Shown here: piece after piece, positions 1-6,776 of the stretch | Layout of the letters: every line of letters begins with the position of its first letter | Numbering within the stretch: the stretch's first letter is position 1 | Assembly (NCBI GenBank): GCA_030151225.1 | Contig: JASLEG010000209.1 | Span: 1 to 12,407 of the forward strand | Source of the DNA: Burkholderia sp. | Lineage (GTDB): Bacteria; Pseudomonadota; Gammaproteobacteria; Burkholderiales; Burkholderiaceae | Direction: 5' to 3' | Length of the DNA stretch: 12,407 nucleotides | Translations under genes and position numbers: made by a program | Notes under the pieces: generated by a model | The model's database searches: none | Told to the model about the DNA's origin: nothing | The model's input: only the letters and a program-made list of their open reading frames with translations

Positions 1-480
1 AACGCCGGCATCACGCAGGATCAGCTCGCGATGCGCATGAAGGACGACGACTGGGACGCGGTGATCGACACCAACCTGAAGTCGGTGTTCCGCCTCTCGC
101 GCGGCGTGCTGCGCCCGATGATGAAGGCCCGTGGCGGGCGCATCATCAACATCACCTCGGTGGTCGGCTCGCTCGGCAATCCGGGCCAGGCCAACTACGC
201 GGCCGCGAAGGCCGGCGTGGCGGGCCTGACGCGCGCGCTCGCGCGCGAGATCGGCAGCCGCGGCATCACGGTCAACTGCGTGGCGCCGGGCTTCATCGAT
301 ACCGACATGACCAAGTCGCTGCCCGACGAACAGCAGGCGGCACTGAAGACCCAGATTCCGCTCGGGCGCCTCGGCAGCACCGACGATATCGCTCACGCCG
401 TCGCGTTCCTCGCCTCGCCGCTTGCCGGGTATATCACCGGCACGACGCTGCATGTGAACGGCGGCATGTACATGTCGTAA
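1..480 (+). CDS. fabG: 3-oxoacyl-ACP reductase FabG (5'-truncated by window edge)
   Basis: This is the C-terminal 159 residues of the NADPH-dependent beta-ketoacyl-ACP reductase, which performs the first reduction of each fatty-acid elongation cycle in the cytoplasm. The window opens on the family motif NAGIT. The short-chain dehydrogenase active site follows: the ITS serine, then YAAAK with its Tyr codon at 196-198 and Lys codon at 208-210, and a PGFIDTDMT segment typical of FabG. The end is complete, with HVNGGMYMS and TAA. Family members are about 244-249 residues, so roughly 85-90 N-terminal residues, including the Rossmann glycine motif, lie before the window. The downstream acpP and fabF support FabG over other short-chain dehydrogenases. 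The open frame continues from base 1 and the true start is not visible. Confidence 0.96.
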   Translation, partial: NAGITQDQLAMRMKDDDWDAVIDTNLKSVFRLSRGVLRPMMKARGGRIINITSVVGSLGNPGQANYAAAKAGVAGLTRALAREIGSRGITVNCVAPGFIDTDMTKSLPDEQQAALKTQIPLGRLGSTDDIAHAVAFLASPLAGYITGTTLHVNGGMYMS

Positions 481-493
481 CGGAATTCGTTTA

Positions 494-534
494 CCATCCG
501 CGCCGTATGTCGGATGGAGGCGCTTTCGGCGCCT
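494..534 (+). other. two adjacent hairpins in the fabG-acpP spacer
   Basis: Two inverted repeats sit back to back. CCATCCG (494-500) pairs with CGGATGG (511-517), a 7-bp perfect stem with a 10-nt loop. AGGCGC (518-523) pairs with GCGCCT (529-534), a 6-bp perfect stem with a 5-nt loop. The second stem begins at the base after the first ends, so they could stack coaxially in the fabG mRNA tail. No T-tract follows, so this is not a classic intrinsic terminator. It could be a 3'-end stabiliser, an RNA processing site or a weak pause. The pairing is read directly; any function is inference. Confidence 0.5.
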
Positions 535-577
535 GTCGAACCGCAACGCCGGCGCGCATTTTTGGAGGCATCAAACC

Positions 578-586
578 TGATAAAAT
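578..586 (+). promoter_or_regulatory. candidate acpP promoter, extended -10
   Basis: TGATAAAAT is an extended -10 element: TG at 578-579 and TAAAAT at 581-586, matching five of six bases of TATAAT. No good -35 box lies at 16-18 bp spacing; only a T-rich patch at 559-564 is present. A start near 592-594 would leave a leader of about 33 nt before the acpP ATG. A dedicated promoter would fit the high demand for acyl carrier protein. This is a motif match only. Confidence 0.45.
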
Positions 587-616
587 GCGCGCACTTGTAA
601 ATCTCAAACTTCCCTC

Positions 617-623
617 GGAGGGG
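617..623 (+). promoter_or_regulatory. acpP Shine-Dalgarno
   Basis: GGAGGGG lies just before the ATG at 626, with the GGAGG core 4 nt away. It is among the strongest ribosome-binding sites in the window and fixes the acpP start. Most other genes here have weak sites, so this fits very high translation of acyl carrier protein. Confidence 0.75.
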
Positions 624-625
624 TA

Positions 626-865
626 ATGGACAACATCGAACAACGTGTCAAGAAGATCGTCGCCGAGCAACTGGGCGTTGCCGAAGGCGAAATCAAGAAC
701 GAAGCTTCGTTCGTGAACGACCTCGGCGCGGACTCGCTCGACACGGTCGAGCTGGTGATGGCGCTCGAAGACGAGTTCGGCATGGAAATCCCGGACGAAG
801 AGGCCGAAAAGATCACGACGGTTCAGCAAGCGATCGACTACGCTCGCGCGAACGTCAAGGCCTGA
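626..865 (+). CDS. acpP: acyl carrier protein AcpP
   Basis: This 79-residue acidic protein is the acyl carrier of type II fatty-acid synthesis. It carries growing chains as thioesters on a 4'-phosphopantetheine arm and hands them to FabG, FabF and the other cycle enzymes in the cytoplasm. The attachment motif GADSLDTVEL is intact, with the modified serine at residue 37. Length matches the family, and the four-helix ACP pattern rich in Asp and Glu is clear, including the helix-II segment VELVMALEDEFGMEIPDEEAEK cut short here to its core EDEFGMEIPDEE. A strong Shine-Dalgarno sets the start. It sits 145 nt after fabG, behind its own likely promoter, and is followed by a strong terminator before fabF, an arrangement expected to make far more acpP than fabF transcript. 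Confidence 0.98.
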   Translation: MDNIEQRVKKIVAEQLGVAEGEIKNEASFVNDLGADSLDTVELVMALEDEFGMEIPDEEAEKITTVQQAIDYARANVKA

Positions 866-953
866 CACAGGCAACGCCATCTGCAACGTTCGTCTCGCGA
901 CGCTTGCATGGGCGCCAGATCTCGCCGCCGGCAACACTGCCGGCCGCGCTAAC

Positions 954-1005
954 AGCCACAGGGCTCGCAGGGCTGGTTCCTGCGGCCCCTGTGGCTTCTG
1001 TTTTT
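954..1005 (+). terminator. strong intrinsic terminator between acpP and fabF
   Basis: AGCCACAGGG (954-963) pairs perfectly with CCCTGTGGCT (987-996). After a two-base irregularity, inner arms CGCAGG (966-971) and CCTGCG (979-984) pair too, closing a 7-nt loop. That gives about 16 bp of mostly G-C stem, followed by a T-rich tail with TTTTT at 1001-1005. This is a textbook Rho-independent terminator. Its tail ends 25 nt before the fabF GTG, leaving almost no room for a separate fabF promoter, so fabF probably depends on readthrough from acpP. Confidence 0.85.
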
Positions 1006-1020
1006 GTCATCCAATGGAAA

Positions 1021-1026
1021 AGAGGG
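1021..1026 (+). promoter_or_regulatory. fabF Shine-Dalgarno that selects the GTG start
   Basis: AGAGGG lies 4 nt before the GTG at 1031. An in-frame TTG at 1004 is nine codons longer but lies inside the terminator T-tract and has no Shine-Dalgarno, so GTG 1031 is preferred. The protein from there, MSRRRVVVTGLG, begins where FabF proteins normally begin. Confidence 0.75.
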
Positions 1027-1030
1027 TACC

Positions 1031-2269
1031 GTGAGCCGCCGTCGAGTTGTCGTTACAGGCCTTGGGCTGATTTCGCCTGTTGGCAATAATGTTGCCGACG
1101 GTTGGGCCAATCTGGTCGCCGGCAAGTCCGGCATTGCCAACATCACCAAGTTCGATGCCACGAACTTTTCGACCCGCTTCGCGGGCGAGGTGAAGGGGTT
1201 CAACGTCGAAGAGTACATGCCCGCGAAAGAAGCGCGTCACATGGATACCTTCATCCATTACGGCATCGCGGCGGGCATGCAGGCCATGAAGGATTCCGGC
1301 CTCGAAGTGACCGACGAGAATTCGGAGCGCATCGGCGTGGTGGTCGGCTCGGGCATCGGCGGTCTGCCGATGATCGAAGTCACCCAGACCGAGCTGCTGA
1401 ATCGCGGCCCGCGCCGCATCTCGCCGTTCTTCGTACCCGCGTCGATCATCAACATGATCTCGGGCCACCTGTCGATCAAGTTCGGCCTGAAGGGCCCGAA
1501 CCTCGCGATCGTGACAGCCTGTACCACCGGCCTGCACTGCATCGGCGAGGCCTCGCGCCTGATCGAGTACGGCGACGCCGACGTGATGATCGCGGGCGGT
1601 GCCGAATCCACCGTCTCGCCGCTCGGCATCGGCGGCTTCGCGGCTGCGCGCGCGCTGTCGCAGCGCAACGACGATCCGGCCACCGCGAGCCGTCCGTGGG
1701 ACAAGGACCGCGACGGCTTCGTGCTGGGCGAGGGCGCCGGCGTGATGGTGCTCGAGGAGTACGAGCACGCGAAGGCCCGTGGCGCGAAGATCTACGCCGA
1801 AGTGGGCGGCTACGGCATGAGCGGCGACGCGTACCACATGACCGCTCCGCTCGAGGACGGCGACGGCGCACGCCGCTGCATGCTGAACGCGATGCGCAAC
1901 GCCGGCATCAACGCCGATCAGGTCGATTACCTGAACGCGCACGGCACCTCCACGCAGCTCGGCGATCTGGCGGAAACGATCGGCATCAAGCGCGCGTTCG
2001 GCGATCACGCCAGGCAGATGGTGGTCAACTCCACGAAGTCGATGACGGGCCACCTGCTGGGCGGCGCGGGCGGCCTCGAGTCGGTGTTCACGGTGCTCGC
2101 CGTGCACAACCAGGTGTCGCCGCCGACCATCAACATCTTCAATCAGGATCCCGAATGCGATCTCGATTATTGCGCGAACGAAGCGCGGGAGATGAAGATC
2201 GATATCGCGCTGAAGAACTCCTTCGGTTTTGGCGGGACTAACGGCACGCTGGTTTTCAAGCGCGCCTGA
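1031..2269 (+). CDS. fabF: 3-oxoacyl-ACP synthase II FabF (KAS II)
   Basis: A 412-residue condensing enzyme that extends acyl-ACP with malonyl-ACP by decarboxylative Claisen condensation; KAS II governs elongation of C16:1 to C18:1 and so membrane fluidity. The thiolase-fold Cys-His-His triad is complete: Cys164 in TACTTG, His304 in NAHGTST and His341 in KSMTGHLLGG, with Lys336 just before. The C-terminal glycine-rich motif FGFGGTNGTLVF is present. Length matches the roughly 412-residue family norm from the GTG start. It follows acpP by 165 nt, with a strong terminator in the gap. The next gene begins 11 nt after its stop, so the two are probably cotranscribed. FabB is the alternative, but linkage to acpP and the N-terminal sequence favour FabF. 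Confidence 0.97.
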   Translation: MSRRRVVVTGLGLISPVGNNVADGWANLVAGKSGIANITKFDATNFSTRFAGEVKGFNVEEYMPAKEARHMDTFIHYGIAAGMQAMKDSGLEVTDENSERIGVVVGSGIGGLPMIEVTQTELLNRGPRRISPFFVPASIINMISGHLSIKFGLKGPNLAIVTACTTGLHCIGEASRLIEYGDADVMIAGGAESTVSPLGIGGFAAARALSQRNDDPATASRPWDKDRDGFVLGEGAGVMVLEEYEHAKARGAKIYAEVGGYGMSGDAYHMTAPLEDGDGARRCMLNAMRNAGINADQVDYLNAHGTSTQLGDLAETIGIKRAFGDHARQMVVNSTKSMTGHLLGGAGGLESVFTVLAVHNQVSPPTINIFNQDPECDLDYCANEAREMKIDIALKNSFGFGGTNGTLVFKRA

Positions 2270-2280
2270 AGCAGGATCGC

Positions 2281-2739
2281 TTGACGGGTCCCTCCCTCCT
2301 GTCCTTCTCCGGCACGCAGCCTGTCGCGCTGCGTGCCTCGCCGACGCTGCGCGTCGTGCTGGCTGCCTTCGTCGCCCTGTGCGCGGTGGCGGCCGGTGCG
2401 GCCGCGGCGTCGTTCGCAGGGAAGGGCGGAGCGGTGTTCGTCGGGTTGCTGACCGTCGCGATGCTCGCGTCGGTCGCGCGCGAAACCAGTGCGCGCCGGG
2501 TGCCCGGCGCGTTGCTGATCGAGCCGGAAACGTCGGCGCTGGCCGCCTACGACCGCTCGGGGCAACGCGTCGCACACGGCGCCGTGGTCCGCTGCACGCA
2601 TTGGGCGGACCGGCTGCTGGTGCTCGCGATCGTTCGCGAGCGCGGCGGCGTGGCGTCGTTCGTCGTGCCGGCCGATGCCGTCGACGCACGGATGTTCCGT
2701 GCGCTGTCGGTGCTCGGCAGGCGTGCGACGCGCGGCTAG
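2281..2739 (+). CDS. small inner-membrane protein, possible YgfX/CptA family
   Basis: This 152-residue protein would usually be annotated hypothetical. Two hydrophobic segments at about 25-46 and 50-66 should form a helical hairpin in the inner membrane, followed by a soluble domain of about 85 residues that is rich in beta-strand patterns and ends PADAVDARMFRALSVLGRR. That plan (charged N-terminus, TM hairpin, cytosolic domain, a terminal D-x3-D-x2-x-F/W-R-x-L pattern) resembles YgfX/CptA, the partner of SdhE, but identity is low and the match is from memory. The TTG start at 2281 has AGGA 4 nt upstream; no ATG is available in frame. It lies 11 nt after fabF, so it is probably in that operon, and 89 nt before rpoE. 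I am confident it is a gene, much less so of the family. Confidence 0.8.
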   Translation: MTGPSLLSFSGTQPVALRASPTLRVVLAAFVALCAVAAGAAAASFAGKGGAVFVGLLTVAMLASVARETSARRVPGALLIEPETSALAAYDRSGQRVAHGAVVRCTHWADRLLVLAIVRERGGVASFVVPADAVDARMFRALSVLGRRATRG

Positions 2740-2745
2740 CGCGAG

Positions 2746-2769
2746 CGCGCCGCCGCATTTCGCGGCGCG
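2746..2769 (+). other. GC-rich hairpin after the YgfX-like gene
   Basis: CGCGCCGC (2746-2753) pairs with GCGGCGCG (2762-2769) across an 8-nt loop, 6 nt after the TAG stop. No T-tract follows, so it may be a weak or factor-assisted terminator, or a 3'-end stabiliser, separating the fabF unit from rpoE. The pairing is certain and the role inferred. Confidence 0.4.
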
Positions 2770-2780
2770 TCGAGGGGCGT

Positions 2781-2789
2781 TGCTACAAT
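2781..2789 (+). promoter_or_regulatory. candidate rpoE promoter, extended -10
   Basis: TGCTACAAT is an extended -10: TG at 2781-2782 and TACAAT at 2784-2789, five of six bases of TATAAT. The -35 region at 17 bp (2761-2766) is GC-rich and does not match. A start near 2796 would give a leader of about 33 nt. This looks like a housekeeping sigma promoter. I looked for a sigma-E-type element (GGAACTT, about 16 bp, TCTGA) between 2740 and 2828 on this strand and saw none. Confidence 0.5.
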
Positions 2790-2828
2790 AACGTTCCGCG
2801 TTGCATCCCTAGTTAACGGATTTGTCAG

Positions 2829-3428
2829 GTGAGTGAAAAAGAAATCGATCAGGCTCTGGTCGAGCGCGTACAGAAAGGCGACAAGGCGGCGTTCGAACTC
2901 CTGGTCTCCAAATACCACCGCAAGATCATCCGGCTGATCTCGCGCCTCGTGCGGGATCCTGCCGAGGTCGAGGACGTGGCGCAGGACGCGTTCATCAAGG
3001 CTTACCGCGCGCTGCCGCAGTTTCGTGGCGAGTCGGCGTTCTACACGTGGTTGTACCGGATTGCCGTCAATACGGCCAAGAACTACCTTGCGACCCAGGG
3101 GCGCCGAGCGCCCACCTCGACCGAAGCGGATGCCGAAGAGGCGGAAACTTTCTCGGACGCGGACCAACTAAGGGATATCAACACGCCCGAGTCGATGTTG
3201 ATGAGCAAGCAGATCGCCGAAACGGTGAACGCGGCGATGGCACTGTTGCCCGAGGAATTGCGCACGGCCATCACACTGCGGGAGATCGAGGGTCTGAGTT
3301 ACGAGGAAATCGCGGAAATGATGGATTGTCCCATCGGCACCGTGCGTTCGCGTATCTTCCGGGCCCGCGAGGCGATCGCCAACAAGTTGCGTCCGCTTCT
3401 GGACACGCCGGAAGGCAGGCGCTGGTAA
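2829..3428 (+). CDS. rpoE: extracytoplasmic-stress sigma factor RpoE (AlgU/SigE)
   Basis: A 199-residue group IV (ECF) sigma factor that directs RNA polymerase to envelope-stress genes. Region 2 spans about residues 20-90, with the DPAEVEDVAQDAFIKAYR helix and FYTWLYRIAVNTAKN for -10 recognition. Region 4 spans about 130-190, with a helix-turn-helix GLSYEEIAEMMDCPIGTVRS that contacts the -35. Length fits E. coli RpoE (191) and Pseudomonas AlgU (193). The GTG start gives MSEKEID, matching AlgU-type N-termini, though the only Shine-Dalgarno is a weak GGA 8 nt upstream. The following anti-sigma gene rseA, 85 nt downstream, and rseB identify it as the sigma-E orthologue rather than another ECF factor. 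Cotranscription with rseA-rseB-mucD is expected. Confidence 0.97.
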   Translation: MSEKEIDQALVERVQKGDKAAFELLVSKYHRKIIRLISRLVRDPAEVEDVAQDAFIKAYRALPQFRGESAFYTWLYRIAVNTAKNYLATQGRRAPTSTEADAEEAETFSDADQLRDINTPESMLMSKQIAETVNAAMALLPEELRTAITLREIEGLSYEEIAEMMDCPIGTVRSRIFRAREAIANKLRPLLDTPEGRRW

Positions 3429-3503
3429 GCCTCTGCCCCCGCGTGCGAAGCGGCACGGGGTCCAGTTACAGAGAGTCGTGCGTCACGACGGGGTATCGAA
3501 GAT

Positions 3504-3509
3504 GGGGAG
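3504..3509 (+). promoter_or_regulatory. Shine-Dalgarno deciding the rseA start
   Basis: GGGGAG lies 4 nt before ATG 3514 and is much better than the sites before the in-frame GTG 3478 or ATG 3502. The ATG at 3502 overlaps this purine tract. I therefore place the start at 3514, leaving the longer forms as alternatives. Confidence 0.55.
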
Positions 3510-3513
3510 CATC

Positions 3514-4131
3514 ATGGGGTCGGTCTCTACGCAATCGCAATCGCAAGCCAGCTCGCAACGCGAGCGCCTGTCCGCACTGGTCGACGGCGAAATGCCGGAC
3601 GGCCTGCCGCTCGGCCAGATCCTGGCCGCCTTCGGCGATTCGGAACGTCGCGCCTGGTCGGAGTTTCACGCGATCGGTGACGCACTGCGTTCCGACGAAC
3701 TCGCCATCGAACCGGCCGTGAGCCGAGCCTTCACGGCCCGCTTCTCCGCCGCCTTCGCGGCCGAACCGCATCTGATCGCGCCCGCCGCGATCACCGTCGA
3801 TGCCGCACCGGCGCGCGCGAACGCGCGCGGCGTGCTGCGCCGGCGTCTCGTGCCGGGTCTCGCGGTGGCAGCCGCCGCCGCGATGTTCACCTGGATCGTC
3901 GTTCCGCAAATGCAGGGTGCGGGCCAGGCCGGCGTGTCGCCGGTCCAGGTCGCCTCGGTCGCGCCGCAGGATCTGCAGCGCGTCTCGGCCAGCGCCCGTC
4001 AGGACGTGAACATCATCCGCGACGCGAGCCTCGATCAATACCTCGAGGCTCACCAGCAATTCGCGCAGCAGCCCGTCGTGTCGGGCTCGATGCCGCTGAT
4101 CCGGACCGCCGTCGCGACGCAAGGCCAATAA
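3514..4131 (+). CDS. rseA: anti-sigma-E factor RseA (MucA)
   Basis: A 205-residue single-pass inner-membrane protein that sequesters sigma-E and is destroyed by regulated proteolysis upon envelope stress. The cytoplasmic N-terminal domain carries the RseA signature RERLSALVDGEMP then WSEFHAIGDALRSDEL, which binds the sigma factor. The transmembrane segment is about residues 112-130 (LVPGLAVAAAAAMFTWIVV), preceded by arginines, giving an N-in orientation. The periplasmic tail of about 75 residues is rich in Gln and Ala and includes SLDQYLEAHQQFA, a motif common in MucA/RseA proteins; this tail should bind RseB. Length fits E. coli RseA (216). Alternative starts at 3478 or 3502 would add 12 or 4 residues. 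It lies between rpoE and rseB, and the rseB ATG follows its stop by 5 nt. Confidence 0.93.
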   Translation: MGSVSTQSQSQASSQRERLSALVDGEMPDGLPLGQILAAFGDSERRAWSEFHAIGDALRSDELAIEPAVSRAFTARFSAAFAAEPHLIAPAAITVDAAPARANARGVLRRRLVPGLAVAAAAAMFTWIVVPQMQGAGQAGVSPVQVASVAPQDLQRVSASARQDVNIIRDASLDQYLEAHQQFAQQPVVSGSMPLIRTAVATQGQ

Positions 4132-4136
4132 ACTCG

Positions 4137-5192
4137 ATGCGGACATTGCTGTTGAATCGCGCCACTTCCGGCTGGGCGCGGCTGCCGGCGCTCGTGCTCT
4201 GTGCAGCTGCCCTGATTTCCGTTCAAACGCGCGCGATGGCGCAGCAACCGGTCGATCCGGCCGCCGGCCCGCAGGCCGCCGCGGCGTGGCTCGACCGGAT
4301 CCAGCAGGCCGCCCAGCTGCAGAACTACGACGGTACCTTCGTGTTCCAGCGCGGCAATTACGTCCAGTCGTCACACATCACCCACGTCGCGGCGAAGGGC
4401 GGCGAATTCGAACGCATCGAGAGCCTCGACGGCCAGCCGCGCAAGCTGCTGCGCCACAACGACGATCTCGTCACCTTCGTGCCCGAGCGCCATCTGTGCG
4501 TGGTCGAGCAACGTCAGAATCGCGACGCGTTCCCGTCGCTGCTCGGCGCGGGCGGCGCGCAGGTGCTGTCGGTCTACGACGCCAAACCGCTCGGCCAGGA
4601 TCGCGTGGCCGGCATCGACGCGCAGGTCGTCGAGCTCGTGCCGAAGGATCCGAACCGCTACGCCTACAAGCTCTGGACCGATGCGAAGACCGGCCTGCTG
4701 CTGCGCACGCAGACGCTCGACGCCGACGAACACGTGCTCGAGCAGGTGGCGTTCTCGCAACTGCAGATCGGCGCGGCGAACCCGGCCGACAAGAGCGCGA
4801 TCGCGAGCGGCATCCGCAATCTGTCCGGCTGCACCGTGGTGCGCCCGCCCGTGGCGGCCGCCAACATCGAGGCGCAGGGCTGGCAGATCGCGCCGAGCGT
4901 GGCCGGTTTCGCGAAGATCCGCGAGGTGCGCCGCCCGATGGCCGCGCGCGACCCGAAGGCGCCGCCGATCTCGGTCGATCAGGCCGTGTTCACCGATGGT
5001 CTCGCCACCGTGTCGGTGTTCCTCGAGCCGGTCGAAGCTGGCGCCACGCGCAAGGAAGGTACCGGCAGCAACGGCGCCACCCACGTGCTCGTGAAGCGCC
5101 GCGGCGATTTCTGGATCACGCTGCTCGGCGAAGTGCCGCCGGCCACCTTGCAGCAGTTCGCGGCTGCCATAGAATACAAGCCTTCGAAGTAA
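4137..5192 (+). CDS. rseB: periplasmic sigma-E regulator RseB (MucB)
   Basis: A 351-residue precursor of the periplasmic protein that binds the RseA tail and shields it from the initiating protease, releasing it when lipopolysaccharide-type signals accumulate. A signal peptide is evident: MRTLLLNR, then a hydrophobic stretch at 16-29, and a likely cut after AMA (residue 35). The lipoprotein-localisation-like N-terminal domain starts QNYDGTFVFQRG and contains THVAAKGGEFERIESLDG, family-typical. The smaller C-terminal domain follows a SGCTVVRPP linker near residue 235. It is somewhat longer than E. coli RseB (318). No good Shine-Dalgarno precedes the ATG, which is 5 nt after rseA, so translational coupling is likely and would keep RseA and RseB in proportion. 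Confidence 0.94.
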   Translation: MRTLLLNRATSGWARLPALVLCAAALISVQTRAMAQQPVDPAAGPQAAAAWLDRIQQAAQLQNYDGTFVFQRGNYVQSSHITHVAAKGGEFERIESLDGQPRKLLRHNDDLVTFVPERHLCVVEQRQNRDAFPSLLGAGGAQVLSVYDAKPLGQDRVAGIDAQVVELVPKDPNRYAYKLWTDAKTGLLLRTQTLDADEHVLEQVAFSQLQIGAANPADKSAIASGIRNLSGCTVVRPPVAAANIEAQGWQIAPSVAGFAKIREVRRPMAARDPKAPPISVDQAVFTDGLATVSVFLEPVEAGATRKEGTGSNGATHVLVKRRGDFWITLLGEVPPATLQQFAAAIEYKPSK

Positions 5193-5209
5193 GCTCCCGG
5201 CTTCCCGAC

Positions 5210-6769
5210 ATGATGAATTCCACGCTGCGTACCTGGCTGTCCGCAGCGGCGCTGACGGCATGCCTGCCCGTCGCGTCGCTGGCCGCGCAAGCCGCTTCGA
5301 CCGCGCAGGGCGCCTCCGCGCCCGCCGGCGCGTCCACGGCCACGGTGCCGGTGCCGGTGGCGCCGCCCACGGCACCGGCCGCGCGCGCCGCGTTGCCCGA
5401 CTTCGCCGACCTGGTCGAGAAGGCCGGGCCGGCGGTGGTCAACATCCGCACCACGGCCACGGTGCCGGCGGACCCGCGCGGCGCGTTCCAGCAGGGCCCC
5501 GACGACGGCGACATGTCGGAATTCTTCCGCCGCTTCTTCGGCATCCCGCTGCCGCAGGCGCCGGGCAATTCGCAGAAGAGCGCGCCGCCCGATTCGGCGC
5601 CCGACACCGAGCAGAACCGCGGCGTGGGCTCGGGCTTCATCCTGTCGCCCGACGGCTACGTGATGACGAACGCCCACGTGGTGGACGACGCCGACACGAT
5701 CTACGTGACGCTGACCGACAAGCGCGAATTCAAGGCCAAGCTGATCGGCATGGACGAGCGCACCGACGTCGCGATCGTGAAGATCAATGCCACCAACCTG
5801 CCGAGCGTCGCGATCGGCGATTCGAACAAGGTGCGCGTGGGCGAGTGGGTGGTCGCGATCGGTTCGCCGTTCGGGCTCGACAACACGGTCACGGCCGGCA
5901 TCGTCAGCGCCAAGGGCCGCAACACCGGCGACTACCTGCCGTTCATCCAGACCGACGTGGCCGTGAACCCCGGCAACTCGGGCGGCCCGCTGATCAACAT
6001 GCAGGGCGAGGTGATCGGCATCAACTCGCAGATCTACAGCCGCACCGGCGGCTTCATGGGCATCTCGTTCGCGATTCCGATCGACGAGGCGATGCGCGTG
6101 GCTGCGCAGCTCGAGGCGACCGGCAAGGTCACGCGCGGGCGCATCGCGGTGGCGATCGGCGAGGTCACCAAGGACGTGGCCGATTCGCTCGGCCTGCCGC
6201 GCGCGCAGGGCGCGCTGGTCAGCAGCGTCGAGCCGGGCGGCCCGGCCGACAAGGCCGGCGTGCAGCCGGGCGACATCATCCTGAAGTTCAATGGTCGCAG
6301 CGTGGACGAGGCCACCGACCTGCCGCGCATGGTGGGCGACACCAAGCCGGGCACCCGGGCGACGCTGACGATCTGGCGCAAGGGCGTGTCGCGCGACCTG
6401 CCGATCACGGTGGCCGAGGTGCCGGCCGAGAAGGGCGCCGCGCGCGGCGGCGACGGCAAGTCGAGCCCGGCGCCGAAGGCGCGTCAGAGCAACGCGCTGG
6501 GGCTGACCGTCAGCGACCTCACCGCCGACCAGCTGAAGGCGGCCAAGGTACCGAACGGCGTGCACGTCGACGTGGCCGACGGCCCGGCCGCGCGTGCCGG
6601 CCTCAAGCGCGATGACATCGTGATTCGCGTGGGCGATACCGACATCACCAGCGCCAGGCAGTTCGTCGAGATCACCTCGAAGCTCGATCCGTCGAAGATG
6701 GTGGCGATCCTCGTGCGTCGCGGCGACAACACGCAGTTCATCCCGCTGCGCCCGCGCCAGCAGAAGTAG
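5210..6769 (+). CDS. mucD: periplasmic serine protease/chaperone MucD (DegP/HtrA family)
   Basis: A 519-residue HtrA-type protease that degrades or refolds damaged periplasmic proteins. The signal peptide covers about residues 1-27 (hydrophobic AAALTACLPVASLA). An Ala/Pro/Thr-rich linker runs from about 28 to 60. The trypsin-like domain (about 62-300) has the complete triad: His156 in TNAHVV, Asp186 in RTDVAIV and Ser257 in NPGNSGGPL. PDZ1 spans about 308-395 and PDZ2 about 428-519, joined by a Gly/Lys/Pro-rich linker. Two adjacent ATGs (5210, 5213) are possible starts; neither has a clear Shine-Dalgarno, so the choice is uncertain by one residue. The frame stays open far upstream through rseB, but that part is shadow. 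It follows rseB by 17 nt; sigma-E control through the operon is expected. It could equally be called DegP/DegQ; position favours MucD. Confidence 0.95.
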   Translation: MMNSTLRTWLSAAALTACLPVASLAAQAASTAQGASAPAGASTATVPVPVAPPTAPAARAALPDFADLVEKAGPAVVNIRTTATVPADPRGAFQQGPDDGDMSEFFRRFFGIPLPQAPGNSQKSAPPDSAPDTEQNRGVGSGFILSPDGYVMTNAHVVDDADTIYVTLTDKREFKAKLIGMDERTDVAIVKINATNLPSVAIGDSNKVRVGEWVVAIGSPFGLDNTVTAGIVSAKGRNTGDYLPFIQTDVAVNPGNSGGPLINMQGEVIGINSQIYSRTGGFMGISFAIPIDEAMRVAAQLEATGKVTRGRIAVAIGEVTKDVADSLGLPRAQGALVSSVEPGGPADKAGVQPGDIILKFNGRSVDEATDLPRMVGDTKPGTRATLTIWRKGVSRDLPITVAEVPAEKGAARGGDGKSSPAPKARQSNALGLTVSDLTADQLKAAKVPNGVHVDVADGPAARAGLKRDDIVIRVGDTDITSARQFVEITSKLDPSKMVAILVRRGDNTQFIPLRPRQQK

Positions 6770-6776
6770 GCGGCGC

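Noticed and set aside
904..1089. A 61-codon + strand frame between acpP and fabF
   Set aside because: It contains the terminator hairpin and runs into fabF in another frame; no Shine-Dalgarno and no homology that I recognise.
1007..2758. A 583-codon open frame on the - strand opposite fabF and the next gene
   Set aside because: It is antisense to a fully convincing FabF, has Arg/Ala/His-rich composition typical of GC-rich shadow frames and shows no family motif.
3535..3558. Short repeat TCGCAA, three copies near the rseA start
   Set aside because: Two tandem copies and one spaced copy simply encode a Ser/Gln-rich stretch; too short to call a slippage or contingency repeat.
4286..5209. In-frame upstream continuation of the mucD reading frame through rseB
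   Set aside because: It overlaps the real rseB frame, is Arg/Ala-rich nonsense, and the signal peptide of MucD begins only at 5210.
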